NCBI RefSeq assembly: GCF_024793945.1
Contig: NZ_JANUSD010000013.1
Location: 109,626-173,625 of the forward strand
Source: Emticicia fluvialis
Lineage (GTDB): Bacteria > Bacteroidota > Bacteroidia > Cytophagales > Spirosomataceae
DNA: 64,000 nt
Direction: 5' to 3'
A program made the position numbers and the translations under genes. This document shows positions 1 through 8,302 of the stretch, piece after piece; the stretch's first letter is position 1; each line of letters opens with the position of its first letter. The notes below the pieces were generated by a model that made no database searches, was not told the DNA's origin, and saw only the letters and a program-made list of their open reading frames with translations.

Positions 1-1299
1 GAATGGTTCAATTTGCTTTGCCCAGATATCTAGCTGCGAAAGTAGTTTATCGTTTTTAACGAAATTACTGATGAAATGGCTTTTTAAAGTATTATACTCC
101 TGATCAAAACTTACCCACGTAGCTGCCAGTTTTTCACAAGCGGCAGAAAGCTGCATTTTGCCGATACTGGTTTTAAAGGGCAGGCAACCGTTAGATATAC
201 CTCCCCATTTATCAACCATGCCTGTGTAGTCGTTCGAGTTCAGGATTATATGTTCAAAAGTGCCATCCATATCCCAAGGAATAAGGTGCATTTTCTTATT
301 TTTCTTGTCTTCAAACCAATAATAATTATGGTTTTCACAAGAGTTTACGGTTTCATCTTTACAATACCAGTGAAAAGGCCCATCGTCATGTCTGATTGCT
401 CTATCTACCACCACGTATGACATTATCTCATCAATTTTCATGTATTTTTTTACCACGTCTTTACTATTTGCCGGGGTAGAGGCAGCTAGTGCCTGGCCGA
501 ATTCTTTTATTAAATTAATATTCTGCTCTTCTTCATTGGTTTTTAAGGCTTCAATAAAGGCTTTATCAGATTGAACATCGCCGTTGGGTTTCACCGGCCA
601 CACTTCCTTATATACATTGCCTTTTCCTTCCTTATAAAAATACTCAGCAAAACGATTGTCAATTTCTTCGGTAAGACCATATAAACCGGAATATTTTTTA
701 TTAATAATTAATCTGGCGTGAACCGAGCGGGGGGCAGGAACACCCATTTCGGCAAAAAGCCAATAGGAAAGGCGTTCACGAAGCTGCGATTTATCATAGT
801 TTTGCGAATGGAACTGAAGTTTGTTCAAATCAAAAAAGCGTTCTTTGCGGTCATTCCAATTGATTTTTACTTGCATGCTGAGCTTTTCACAAATTTTCCA
901 TCCACTGGGGTACCCCCAATCAGGGTCTGACAAACAGCCTGCAAAAGCCCCGATTGAACCTTTGTAACGCACACCGACCGGGCTGATGGTGTCACCTTCA
1001 AATATCAAAGCGGCTTCTACGTATTCTTCTGCGGCGGGATTGGCATCTATTTTTGCCAGGTCTTCCGGTTTAATCATCAACTCATAAGTCCTTACTTTTT
1101 CCTGATTGTAGACATAATCAGATTTCTGTCTCAGATAATTCTCATTGCCTCTGGGTTTTATATTGGGTAGGTCGTAGTTGGGAAGATTAGATTTTATTGG
1201 AGTAGGCATATCCTCTTTTGAGCAGGAAACAATTATTATTACACCCAAAATGGCGAGTGCCAATAATTTGTAAAGCTTTTTTAGTCGAAGTACAGCCAT
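1..1299 (-). CDS. CotH-kinase-like surface lipoprotein, 3' end beyond window
   Basis: The reading frame is open for 433 codons from the ATG at 1299 to the window edge, so the C-terminus is missing. The N-terminus is a lipoprotein signal: a basic start (MAVLRLKKLYK), a hydrophobic run and the lipobox IVSC, with Cys near residue 26. The body has CotH-family hallmarks: RYKGS around residue 105, a block INKKYSGLYGLTEEID (CotH pattern N-x-x-Y-x-G-L-Y-x-L-x-E-x-I-D), and IPWDMDGTF (the family's DxD-type motif) near residue 340. CotH proteins are atypical kinases first known from spore coats. In Bacteroidota they are secreted or surface lipoproteins of unclear substrate. A perfect 8+2+8 palindrome lies 108 bases upstream. 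Family call is fairly sure; function is inferred only. Confidence 0.8.
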   Translation of the reverse strand, partial: MAVLRLKKLYKLLALAILGVIIIVSCSKEDMPTPIKSNLPNYDLPNIKPRGNENYLRQKSDYVYNQEKVRTYELMIKPEDLAKIDANPAAEEYVEAALIFEGDTISPVGVRYKGSIGAFAGCLSDPDWGYPSGWKICEKLSMQVKINWNDRKERFFDLNKLQFHSQNYDKSQLRERLSYWLFAEMGVPAPRSVHARLIINKKYSGLYGLTEEIDNRFAEYFYKEGKGNVYKEVWPVKPNGDVQSDKAFIEALKTNEEEQNINLIKEFGQALAASTPANSKDVVKKYMKIDEIMSYVVVDRAIRHDDGPFHWYCKDETVNSCENHNYYWFEDKKNKKMHLIPWDMDGTFEHIILNSNDYTGMVDKWGGISNGCLPFKTSIGKMQLSAACEKLAATWVSFDQEYNTLKSHFISNFVKNDKLLSQLDIWAKQIEPF

Positions 1300-1406
1300 T
1301 GATTGGTAGGGTTTTATTATGAAAATAAATAACCGGGCAAAACAGAGCATCTGTTTTTATGAACTCAGTGCTTTTATTAGCTTAAACGTTGAAGTGTTCG
1401 CTCAGT

Positions 1407-1424
1407 CTTTTGTAGATACAAAAG
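1407..1424. promoter_or_regulatory. Perfect palindrome upstream of CotH-like gene
   Basis: The arms CTTTTGTA and TACAAAAG are perfect inverted repeats around a GA centre. The core fits TTGT-N4-ACAA, the pattern seen at the divergent S24/dinB promoter, but its central four bases differ. It could be an operator for the CotH-like gene. A chance match to the loose pattern is possible. Confidence 0.35.
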
Positions 1425-1509
1425 AGGTTTCGGTAATAGTATTCTTAGCAAGATATAATATTTTCACAATAAATACATACAAATTGGCTTGAATCTCTAT
1501 GCTTACCTT

Positions 1510-2310
1510 TTAAGGTTTCCCCCCAAGCCTCTGCTTTATTTCCTCAATTCCTCTGGTAAGGCCACTCATCTGCTGAAACAGATTGTTCAGCGAGTATTCG
1601 TCAGGGGCATATTCTTTTGTGCTGATGTAGCACTTAAATTCCCATAGCTCCAGTATGCTCTCCAGTGGTATTTCGTAGGGGCTATACATTTTGTTGTCAG
1701 ATACCATCAGTAAAACGCCTTCCTGCTTTTTTATATATACGCGCTTATACGCAATGCCAGAGGTAGCCACTACCACATACGTGCGGCCGTCTTTTACATC
1801 ACTCATACGTTCTATGAATCGCCCGATAATGATAGATTCATCGGGGATAGGCAGCATCGAATCGCCGGTAAGCGGAAACCCCCTATGTGTACCGTTACCT
1901 ATAAATGGCAGAGCTGCCTTGGGGAGTGTTTCTATAAATTCGGGGTCGGCATAACCGCTCAGATACCCTGCCGAGGCTTTTACCGGCACCACTTCTATGC
2001 TTTCAAACTTGCCATCATCCTTAATCAGAATCGGAAACAACAATCGGTTTTCGCCTACGTGCATCAGCCCTTTCAAATCAACCTTGCTTAAGTCAGACTT
2101 CACCAGGGCATCAAGCGCCAGATGAAAATAAGAAGAAATAGCCACAAGTGTATCAATAGGTATTGCCCTTGTACCCTGTTCATAATTGGCATAGCGGGTG
2201 CTCGGAATGGCCAGCGCATCGGCCAGTTGCTCTTGTGTGAGCCCTTTGCTTAACCGCATTAATTTGATGTTACGCGCAATTTTTATCTGACTAACTAATT
2301 GATTTTCCAT
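1510..2310 (-). CDS. LexA-like self-cleaving repressor (XRE HTH + peptidase S24)
   Basis: This 266-residue protein has an N-terminal XRE helix-turn-helix (about residues 10-65, with GLTQEQLADAL) and a C-terminal S24/LexA autoprotease domain. The self-cleavage parts are all visible: an Ala114-Gly115 bond (KASAGY), nucleophile Ser151 in GDSM and general base Lys189 in AYKRVY. The Ser-Lys spacing of 38 and bond-to-Ser spacing of 36 are close to LexA and UmuD. It therefore probably represses genes until RecA-ssDNA triggers cleavage, filling the LexA role that many Bacteroidota lack in canonical form. It is transcribed divergently from dinB-dnaE, and a near-palindromic 12-mer lies in the shared promoter, so autoregulation and control of the polymerases are likely. 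A prophage-type repressor is the alternative, but no phage genes adjoin it. Confidence 0.85.
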   Translation of the reverse strand: MENQLVSQIKIARNIKLMRLSKGLTQEQLADALAIPSTRYANYEQGTRAIPIDTLVAISSYFHLALDALVKSDLSKVDLKGLMHVGENRLLFPILIKDDGKFESIEVVPVKASAGYLSGYADPEFIETLPKAALPFIGNGTHRGFPLTGDSMLPIPDESIIIGRFIERMSDVKDGRTYVVVATSGIAYKRVYIKKQEGVLLMVSDNKMYSPYEIPLESILELWEFKCYISTKEYAPDEYSLNNLFQQMSGLTRGIEEIKQRLGGKP

Positions 2311-2322
2311 AATCTACACAAT

Positions 2323-2334
2323 TTGTATAGACAA
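2323..2334. promoter_or_regulatory. Putative S24-repressor operator, TTGTATAGACAA
   Basis: A near-palindrome (TTGT-N4-ACAA) sits 13 bases upstream of the repressor ATG in the divergent control region. The same 12-mer occurs twice more as an inverted pair at 63753-63786. A second overlapping imperfect inverted repeat (CTACACAA / TTGTATAG) shares its left flank. I read it as the binding site of the adjacent LexA-like protein, by position and recurrence only. Confidence 0.55.
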
Positions 2335-2392
2335 TATTACACAAAATGATTATACTTTTATCGCAGAATCCCTGTAAAATTTTTCCACATTA

Positions 2393-2400
2393 TAATTTTG
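2393..2400 (+). promoter_or_regulatory. -7 element of dinB promoter (TAATTTTG)
   Basis: TAATTTTG matches the Bacteroidota -7 consensus TAnnTTTG exactly and lies 3 bases before the dinB ATG. A start of transcription about 5-7 bases downstream would make the dinB message leaderless or nearly so. No clear -33 TTTG is seen at the right distance, which fits a weak or activated/derepressed promoter. Confidence 0.45.
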
Positions 2401-2403
2401 TAT

Positions 2404-3594
2404 ATGGACAAAGCCATAGTACACTATGATCTCGATTCCTTTTTTGTGTCAGTCGAACGATTAAAAAATCCGTCACTTATTGGCAAACCTGTGGTTGTGG
2501 GTGGGTCAAGCGAGCGGGGTGTGGTGGCCTCGGCCAGTTATGAAGCCCGCAAATTCGGAGTGCATTCGGCCATGTCTTCACAACTGGCTAAACGGCTGTG
2601 CCCCGATGCCATTTTTGTAAAAGGCGACCACGAGTCGTACATCAAATATTCAGGTATGGTTACTGATATCATTACTGAAGATGTACCCGTAGTAGAAAAA
2701 GCCAGTATTGATGAGTTCTATTGTGATTTTACGGGCATGGATAAATTTTTTGGCTGTTATAAATGGGCAAAAGGAATTAAAGAGCGCATTACGAAAGAAA
2801 CGGGCCTTAATACCACCTTTGGCCTCAGTACAAGCAAGACCGTTAGCAAAGTAGCCACCAATGAGGCCAAGCCTAACGGCAAAATGCAGGTACTTACAGG
2901 TTACGAAAGGCCGTTTCTGAACCCCCTGTCAATCAATAAACTACCTATGGTTGGCGACACCACCGCTAAAACCCTGAGAACCATGGGCGTAAAAAACATA
3001 GGCACACTGGCCGCTATGCCCATAAAAATGATGGAGGCCGTATTTGGCAAAAACGGAAAGTTATTCTGGGAGCGGGCCAATGGCATTGATGATACCCCCA
3101 TTGTGCCGTATCATGACCAGAAATCATTCTCAAAAGAAATGACTTTCGATAAAGACACCACCGATGTGGCCCGGCTTAAATCAGTACTGGTGTATATGGT
3201 AGAAAGCCTGACTTTCGATTTGCGGAGCCAGATAAAATGTGCCGGATGTATTACGGTTAAAATACGCTATTCAAATTTTGATACCTACACCCGGCAAACC
3301 CATGTACTTTATACTTCTGACGACCAGGTGATTATTGAAAAAGTACTCGATTTGTTTGATAACCTGTACGATAAAAGGCTTTTAATAAGGCTGATAGGGG
3401 TAAGGCTCAGCAAACTGGTGCAGGGGTACTCGCAGATAAACCTGTTCGACAATTCATCCAGGTTTGCCTCGCTGCATCAGGCTATGGACAAAGTGAAGTA
3501 CAAACATGGCGAAAAAATACTGGGCAGGGCTTACGGTATGCAACTGGGTAAAGCCCCTATGGAAAAAGCAAGAAGCCTGCAACTGACCAGGTAA
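2404..3594 (+). CDS. dinB: DNA polymerase IV, Y-family translesion polymerase
   Basis: This 396-residue protein is a full-length DinB. The ATG at 2404 is preferred over an upstream in-frame TTG because it gives the normal N-terminus (MDKAIVHYDLDSFF). Catalytic acids are intact: Asp9 in YDLD and Asp103-Glu104 in KASIDEF, the numbering E. coli Pol IV uses. This separates it from ImuB, which lacks them. The palm/fingers, thumb with helix-hairpin-helix (around 170-230) and little finger follow. A beta-clamp-binding pentapeptide QINLF lies at about 344-348. It is followed 27 bases later by dnaE on the same strand, and diverges from the LexA-like repressor, so it is probably part of a damage-inducible mutagenic operon. 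Confidence 0.93.
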   Translation: MDKAIVHYDLDSFFVSVERLKNPSLIGKPVVVGGSSERGVVASASYEARKFGVHSAMSSQLAKRLCPDAIFVKGDHESYIKYSGMVTDIITEDVPVVEKASIDEFYCDFTGMDKFFGCYKWAKGIKERITKETGLNTTFGLSTSKTVSKVATNEAKPNGKMQVLTGYERPFLNPLSINKLPMVGDTTAKTLRTMGVKNIGTLAAMPIKMMEAVFGKNGKLFWERANGIDDTPIVPYHDQKSFSKEMTFDKDTTDVARLKSVLVYMVESLTFDLRSQIKCAGCITVKIRYSNFDTYTRQTHVLYTSDDQVIIEKVLDLFDNLYDKRLLIRLIGVRLSKLVQGYSQINLFDNSSRFASLHQAMDKVKYKHGEKILGRAYGMQLGKAPMEKARSLQLTR

Positions 3595-3621
3595 TCATCA
3601 AACATTTAACATCTATAATAT

Positions 3622-6609
3622 ATGTATTTAAACTGCCACAGCCATTTCAGTTTCAATTATGGTACGCTCAGCATCAAAGATTTGGTTGCCAGAGCCAAAG
3701 CCGCCGGATGCCGTAACCTTGCGCTTACTGATATTAACACCACCAGCGGCCTGTTCGATTTCATAAAAGAGTGTAAAAAAGCCGATATTAAAGCCATTGT
3801 AGGGGTAGAGTTCAGAAACAGCGATGAAGTAAAATACACTGTACTGGCAAAGAACCAGAATGGGCTGCATGAAATCAACCGGTTTTTGTCTGAGTATCTG
3901 GCTTCCGGAAAGCCCTATCCGCAAAAGGCGCCGCCATTCCGGGATAGTTTTGCTATTTATCCGATGAGCTATTTTGAATCAAACCCAACGCTTGACGAAC
4001 ACGAGTATATAGGCGTGCGGTTCTGGGAGCTAACCCGGCTTTTTAAGTTTCAGAAGCACCCGGCTATTCAGAAGGTGCTGGCCATACATACGATTACGTT
4101 TCATGACAAGATTACCTTTAACCTGCACCGTTTGCTGCGGGCCATCAGTAAGAATGTACTTTTGAGCAAGCTGCCTAAAAATGAAGAGGCTTGCCCTGAC
4201 GAGATTTTTGTTGATATCCCAACTCTGATCGACAAATTTGCCGATTACCGTATGTTCATGAAAAATACTGCTCTGGTAATTAACCATTGCAATTTTGAGT
4301 TTAACACGCACACCGATAAGAATAAAAGATTCTATACTAAAAATAAAGAAACTGATATGGAGTTTCTGCGGAAACTTACTTTAGATGGTGCTTCTAACCG
4401 GTATGATATAACAAATGCTGAAGTGATCAGGCGGATAGATAAGGAGCTGGAGATTATAAGCCAGATGAACTTTGCGGCGTATTTTCTTATGACCTGGGAC
4501 ATCATCAATTATGCCAGATCAAGAGGGTATTTTCATGTAGGCAGGGGCTCTGGGGCTAATTCAATTGTAGCCTATTGCATAGGTATTACAGATGTAGATC
4601 CTATTGAATTAAACCTGTTCTTTGAGCGGTTCATCAATCCTGAACGCACATCACCGCCTGATTTTGATATTGATTTTTCGTGGGATGAGCGCGACGAAAT
4701 CATTCAGTATATTTTTAAACGATACGGTAAAGAGCACGTTTGCCTGCTGGCCACCTATAACACTTTTCAGCGTAACTCAGCCATACGTGAGCTGGCCAAG
4801 GTTTTTGGCCTGCCCAAGCCAGAGGTGGATATGTACCTGCGCTACCCCGAAAGGGCCCAGAGCAACGAATATATGCGGTATATTCTGAAATACGCTCCGT
4901 TGATGGACGAAATGCCTAACAACCTGTCTATCCATGCAGGGGGTATTCTGATTTCGGAAGAACCCCTGTTTAATTATACCGCACTGCAACCCATGCCCAA
5001 GGGGTTTCCGATATGCCAGTGGGATATGTACGTAGCTGAAGAAATTGGTTTTGCCAAGTTTGACGTGCTGTCGCAACGGGGGCTGGGGCATATAAAAATG
5101 GCTGTTGACCTGGTGCGAGACAATCACAGGATTAACATTGATATCCATCAGGTGCATAAATTCAAAAAAGATGAAAACATCAGGAAGCAACTACAGGCCA
5201 ACGAAACCATGGGCTGCTTTTATATAGAGTCGCCGGCTATGCGCCAGCTGATGCGGAAACTCAGATGCGATAATTACCTTACCCTGGTAGCGGCCAGCTC
5301 TATTATACGGCCGGGTGTTGCCAGCAGCGGCATGATGAAAGCCTACATAGAACGGCACCACGACCCCCACAATATTCAGTACCTGCATCCAAGAATGAAA
5401 GATTTGCTGGAAGATACCTACGGAGTAATGATTTATCAGGAAGATGTGATAAAAGTGGCTCATGGATTTGCAAAAATGACATTGGGCGAGGCCGATATGC
5501 TCAGGCGTGCCATGTCTGGCAAATATAGAGCCAGAATGGAATTTGAGAAAATAGTAGACAAATGGTTTGCCAATTGCCGGGCTGAAGGCTATAGCGACGA
5601 ACTGGCAAAAGAAGTATGGCGGCAGGTAGAGAGTTTTGCAGGTTATAGTTTTTCAAAGGCGCATTCGGCGTCTTATGCAGTAGAGAGTTACCAGAGTTTG
5701 TATCTGAAAACCTATTTCCCATTAGAGTTTATTACGGCTGTTATTAACAATTTTGGTGGTTTTTACCGAACCGAGTTTTATATACATGAAGCCAAACGTT
5801 GCGGAGCAACTATTGAAGTGCCGGATATTAATGAAAGCAATATGCTTACGGGCATTAAGGGCAAAACCATCTGGCTGGGTTGGATTCATATCAAAAGCCT
5901 TGAAGTAAAAATTGTTAAAAACATACTCGACGAAAGGAACCAGAAAGGTCGTTTCATGTCTTTTGCTGATTTTGCCCATCGCGTTCCGATTGGCCTTGAA
6001 CAACTGATTGTGTTAATAAGAGTGGGGGCATTCAGGAATTTCGGCATGACCAAGAAAGAACTGCTGTGGGAAGCCCACCTGCTGTTGCATAATAATTTCA
6101 AGCCGTCGGCATATAAAGAGGCACTGTTTGAGTACCTGGAGCCAGAATCCCATCTGCCGGCTTTGTCTTATGACCCCCTGGAAGATATGTATGACGAAAT
6201 AGAATTTCTTGATTTTACCGTAGGCTCCCCCTTCGATTTATGTGCCGAGCCCGTGGCCGATACCTGCACCATAGATAAACTGCACGAAATGCTGGGCCAG
6301 CCTGTTAACATATACGGCTACCTGATAACCTGGAAATCAATACGTGCCAAAAACGGCCAGTTGATGGGCTTTGGTTATTTTTATGATTACTCAGGGAAAT
6401 TTTTTGATACCGTACATTTTCCTAAAACGGTTAAGAAATACCCGTTGCGTGGTTCTGGTATCTATCATCTTTGTGGTAAAGTGGTAGAAGATTTCGGCTT
6501 TTATTCAATAGAAGTAGAGTCTATGCGTAAAGTTGAACTAAAGCCAGACCCCAGAAGTGTATCAGAACCTATCTCTGATGCCTCACTGGCTTTTGTAATC
6601 AGCGATTAA
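3622..6609 (+). CDS. Short DNA polymerase III alpha-type polymerase (DnaE2/ImuC-like)
   Basis: The 995-residue product has a PHP domain at the start (CHSHFSF, then ALTDINT near residue 37), the C-family polymerase core and a C-terminal OB-like region. Active-site acids are present: Asp349 and Asp351 in PDFDIDF, and Asp481 in KFDVL. It is shorter than replicative DnaE (usually above 1100 residues) and lacks an obvious tau-binding tail, which is typical of the error-prone DnaE2/ImuC group. It follows dinB by 27 bases and presumably shares its message. The pairing with a catalytically intact DinB, without imuA or imuB beside it, differs from the proteobacterial imuA-imuB-dnaE2 cassette. It stops directly against the converging membrane-protein gene. 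Function in damage tolerance is inferred from context. Confidence 0.85.
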   Translation: MYLNCHSHFSFNYGTLSIKDLVARAKAAGCRNLALTDINTTSGLFDFIKECKKADIKAIVGVEFRNSDEVKYTVLAKNQNGLHEINRFLSEYLASGKPYPQKAPPFRDSFAIYPMSYFESNPTLDEHEYIGVRFWELTRLFKFQKHPAIQKVLAIHTITFHDKITFNLHRLLRAISKNVLLSKLPKNEEACPDEIFVDIPTLIDKFADYRMFMKNTALVINHCNFEFNTHTDKNKRFYTKNKETDMEFLRKLTLDGASNRYDITNAEVIRRIDKELEIISQMNFAAYFLMTWDIINYARSRGYFHVGRGSGANSIVAYCIGITDVDPIELNLFFERFINPERTSPPDFDIDFSWDERDEIIQYIFKRYGKEHVCLLATYNTFQRNSAIRELAKVFGLPKPEVDMYLRYPERAQSNEYMRYILKYAPLMDEMPNNLSIHAGGILISEEPLFNYTALQPMPKGFPICQWDMYVAEEIGFAKFDVLSQRGLGHIKMAVDLVRDNHRINIDIHQVHKFKKDENIRKQLQANETMGCFYIESPAMRQLMRKLRCDNYLTLVAASSIIRPGVASSGMMKAYIERHHDPHNIQYLHPRMKDLLEDTYGVMIYQEDVIKVAHGFAKMTLGEADMLRRAMSGKYRARMEFEKIVDKWFANCRAEGYSDELAKEVWRQVESFAGYSFSKAHSASYAVESYQSLYLKTYFPLEFITAVINNFGGFYRTEFYIHEAKRCGATIEVPDINESNMLTGIKGKTIWLGWIHIKSLEVKIVKNILDERNQKGRFMSFADFAHRVPIGLEQLIVLIRVGAFRNFGMTKKELLWEAHLLLHNNFKPSAYKEALFEYLEPESHLPALSYDPLEDMYDEIEFLDFTVGSPFDLCAEPVADTCTIDKLHEMLGQPVNIYGYLITWKSIRAKNGQLMGFGYFYDYSGKFFDTVHFPKTVKKYPLRGSGIYHLCGKVVEDFGFYSIEVESMRKVELKPDPRSVSEPISDASLAFVISD

Positions 6610-7113
6610 CTAAGCAACAAAGCGCCGCCAGCCTAAATAAATAAGTACAAAGAGAACCACAAAAATACCCAGTAGCACAGTAATAGGCATATAAGAGAAA
6701 ACAACAATATGAATTTTCTCTAAAAACCACATGAAAGCCATAGTGGCAAAGAGCATAAACCACAGGCCTGCTATTTTACCGAAACCCGGAATCAGAGCCA
6801 ATCGCACGTTTTTGCTGATAATGAAAATAGTAATCAGCATCACCACTACAGGTAGAATTTGCATGTACACGTCCATTTCCATCACGTTGCCATGCTGAAA
6901 TACAAAAAAGTAGATATTGAGTGCAACAGCAAAAACACCGGGTATACTTACCAGATATATCAGCACGGCATACAGGTATTTCCAGGGCGACAGGTGCCCT
7001 TCATTTTTGCCTAGCAAGCCCGCCAGAATGGCTGCGGCGGGAATCCCCGTAAAATAAAAGAGCAATAAGCCCGGATGTGCGCCAATTTGCTGAAAAAGCT
7101 GCTGTAAGGTCAT
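6610..7113 (-). CDS. Four-helix inner-membrane protein, unknown function
   Basis: This 167-residue protein has four or five hydrophobic segments (around residues 15-35, 45-75, 85-105, 115-135 and 140-160) joined by short loops. It has no signal peptide beyond the first helix and no motif I recognise. Its stop codon abuts that of the converging dnaE with no gap. Upstream lies a 259-base region shared with the divergent PIG-L gene. Length, lack of internal stops and consistent hydrophobicity support a real gene. Confidence 0.65.
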   Translation of the reverse strand: MTLQQLFQQIGAHPGLLLFYFTGIPAAAILAGLLGKNEGHLSPWKYLYAVLIYLVSIPGVFAVALNIYFFVFQHGNVMEMDVYMQILPVVVMLITIFIISKNVRLALIPGFGKIAGLWFMLFATMAFMWFLEKIHIVVFSYMPITVLLGIFVVLFVLIYLGWRRFVA

Positions 7114-7372
7114 TTTTTTGTTATTGTTTTAGCAAATGTAAATGGTTTTTTTCAGAGAAAAACAAAAGTAAAGGATGGCCGGATAAAAATCCTGACCAGT
7201 GTGTCTGTCAACTTTTATTGTTGTATTCCGGGCAATGTGCATACAGGCTATGTGGTATATACATTTGGGTAATGTAAAATTATTGAGTAGTTTGAATAGA
7301 TTGTTTAACACCTGAAAATATTCTATTTTTATCAGTAAATTAGTCATATTCAACCCTTTAAACAACACTAGT

Positions 7373-8251
7373 ATGATCAGATGTATATTTTTACTGGCTT
7401 TTTTGCTGGTAAGCGCTATGGTATACAGCCAGACCCAAAAACCGCTGAGAATTATTATGATTGGCGCCCACCCCGATGACTGTGATTTGAAATCGGGCGG
7501 AACAGGTATTTTATTCTCAAAAATGGGCCATGCCGTTAAATTTGTATCTGTAACCAATGGCGATGCCGGGCATCAGAGCGAGGGTGGGGGCATGCTGGCC
7601 AAAAGAAGGCTGGCCGAAGCTAAAGAAGCCGGCAAACGCTTTGGTGTAGAATACGATGTGCTAGACAACCACGATGGTGAACTATTACCCAGCCTCAATG
7701 TAAGGCTGCAGATTATCCGTAAAATAAGAGAATGGGAGGCCGATGTGGTAATTGCACCAAGGCCGAATGATTACCACCCCGACCACCGCTATACTGGTGT
7801 ATTGGTGCAGGATGCCGCCTATATGGTAGGTGTGCCTAATGTGGCGCCTGATGTGCCGCCATTGAAGAAGAATCCGGTATTTTTGTATTTTCAGGATGGT
7901 TTCCAGCGCCCAAACCCTTTCAGGCCTGATGTAGCCATTGATATATCTGGCGTGTATGACCAGAAGATTCATGCCCTGGATGCGCACGTGTCGCAGTTTT
8001 ATGAGTGGCTGCCCTGGATAGGCGGTTTCCTGGATCAGGTTCCACAGGGTAAGGCAGAAAGAAAAGCCTGGCTTACAAAGACCCGTGCCGTAACCATAAC
8101 CCCCGAAGCCAGAACATCGCTGGAAAAATGGTATGGAAAAGCGCACGCAGCCAATGTAAAACACGCCGAAACTTTTGAGGTATGCGAATATGGCTCCAGA
8201 CCTACTGATGAAGATTTAAAGAGGCTGTTCCCGATGCTGAAGAATAATTAA
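7373..8251 (+). CDS. Exported PIG-L/LmbE family deacetylase
   Basis: The 292-residue product starts with a signal peptide (hydrophobic 4-17, cleavage after VYS near residue 19). The zinc-binding motif AHPDD is at about residues 34-38, and the second metal motif PNDYHPDH is at about 133-140. PIG-L enzymes remove acetyl groups from GlcNAc-type substrates, for example GlcNAc-PI and mycothiol or bacillithiol precursors. The export signal points to a periplasmic sugar or glycan substrate rather than a thiol pathway. It stands alone, with a terminator hairpin shared with the converging PBP2 gene. Confidence 0.85.
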   Translation: MIRCIFLLAFLLVSAMVYSQTQKPLRIIMIGAHPDDCDLKSGGTGILFSKMGHAVKFVSVTNGDAGHQSEGGGMLAKRRLAEAKEAGKRFGVEYDVLDNHDGELLPSLNVRLQIIRKIREWEADVVIAPRPNDYHPDHRYTGVLVQDAAYMVGVPNVAPDVPPLKKNPVFLYFQDGFQRPNPFRPDVAIDISGVYDQKIHALDAHVSQFYEWLPWIGGFLDQVPQGKAERKAWLTKTRAVTITPEARTSLEKWYGKAHAANVKHAETFEVCEYGSRPTDEDLKRLFPMLKNN

Positions 8252-8284
8252 AAAAAAGCGGGCTATTCATTTGAGTAGCCCGCT
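8251..8284 (-). terminator. Rho-independent terminator of PBP2 gene
   Basis: A 9-bp stem (AGCGGGCTA / TAGCCCGCT, 8257-8284) with a 10-base loop is followed on the minus strand by a run of seven T. It lies just past the PBP2 stop and may also slow plus-strand transcripts from the PIG-L gene. Confidence 0.8.
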
Positions 8285-8302
8285 GCATTTATAAAGTCAA
8301 TG

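Noticed and set aside
718..930. 70-codon plus-strand ORF near the left edge
   Set aside because: It is antisense to the CotH-like gene, which runs open to the window edge.
4777..5190. 137-codon minus-strand ORF inside dnaE
   Set aside because: It is antisense to the conserved polymerase core and has no recognisable content.
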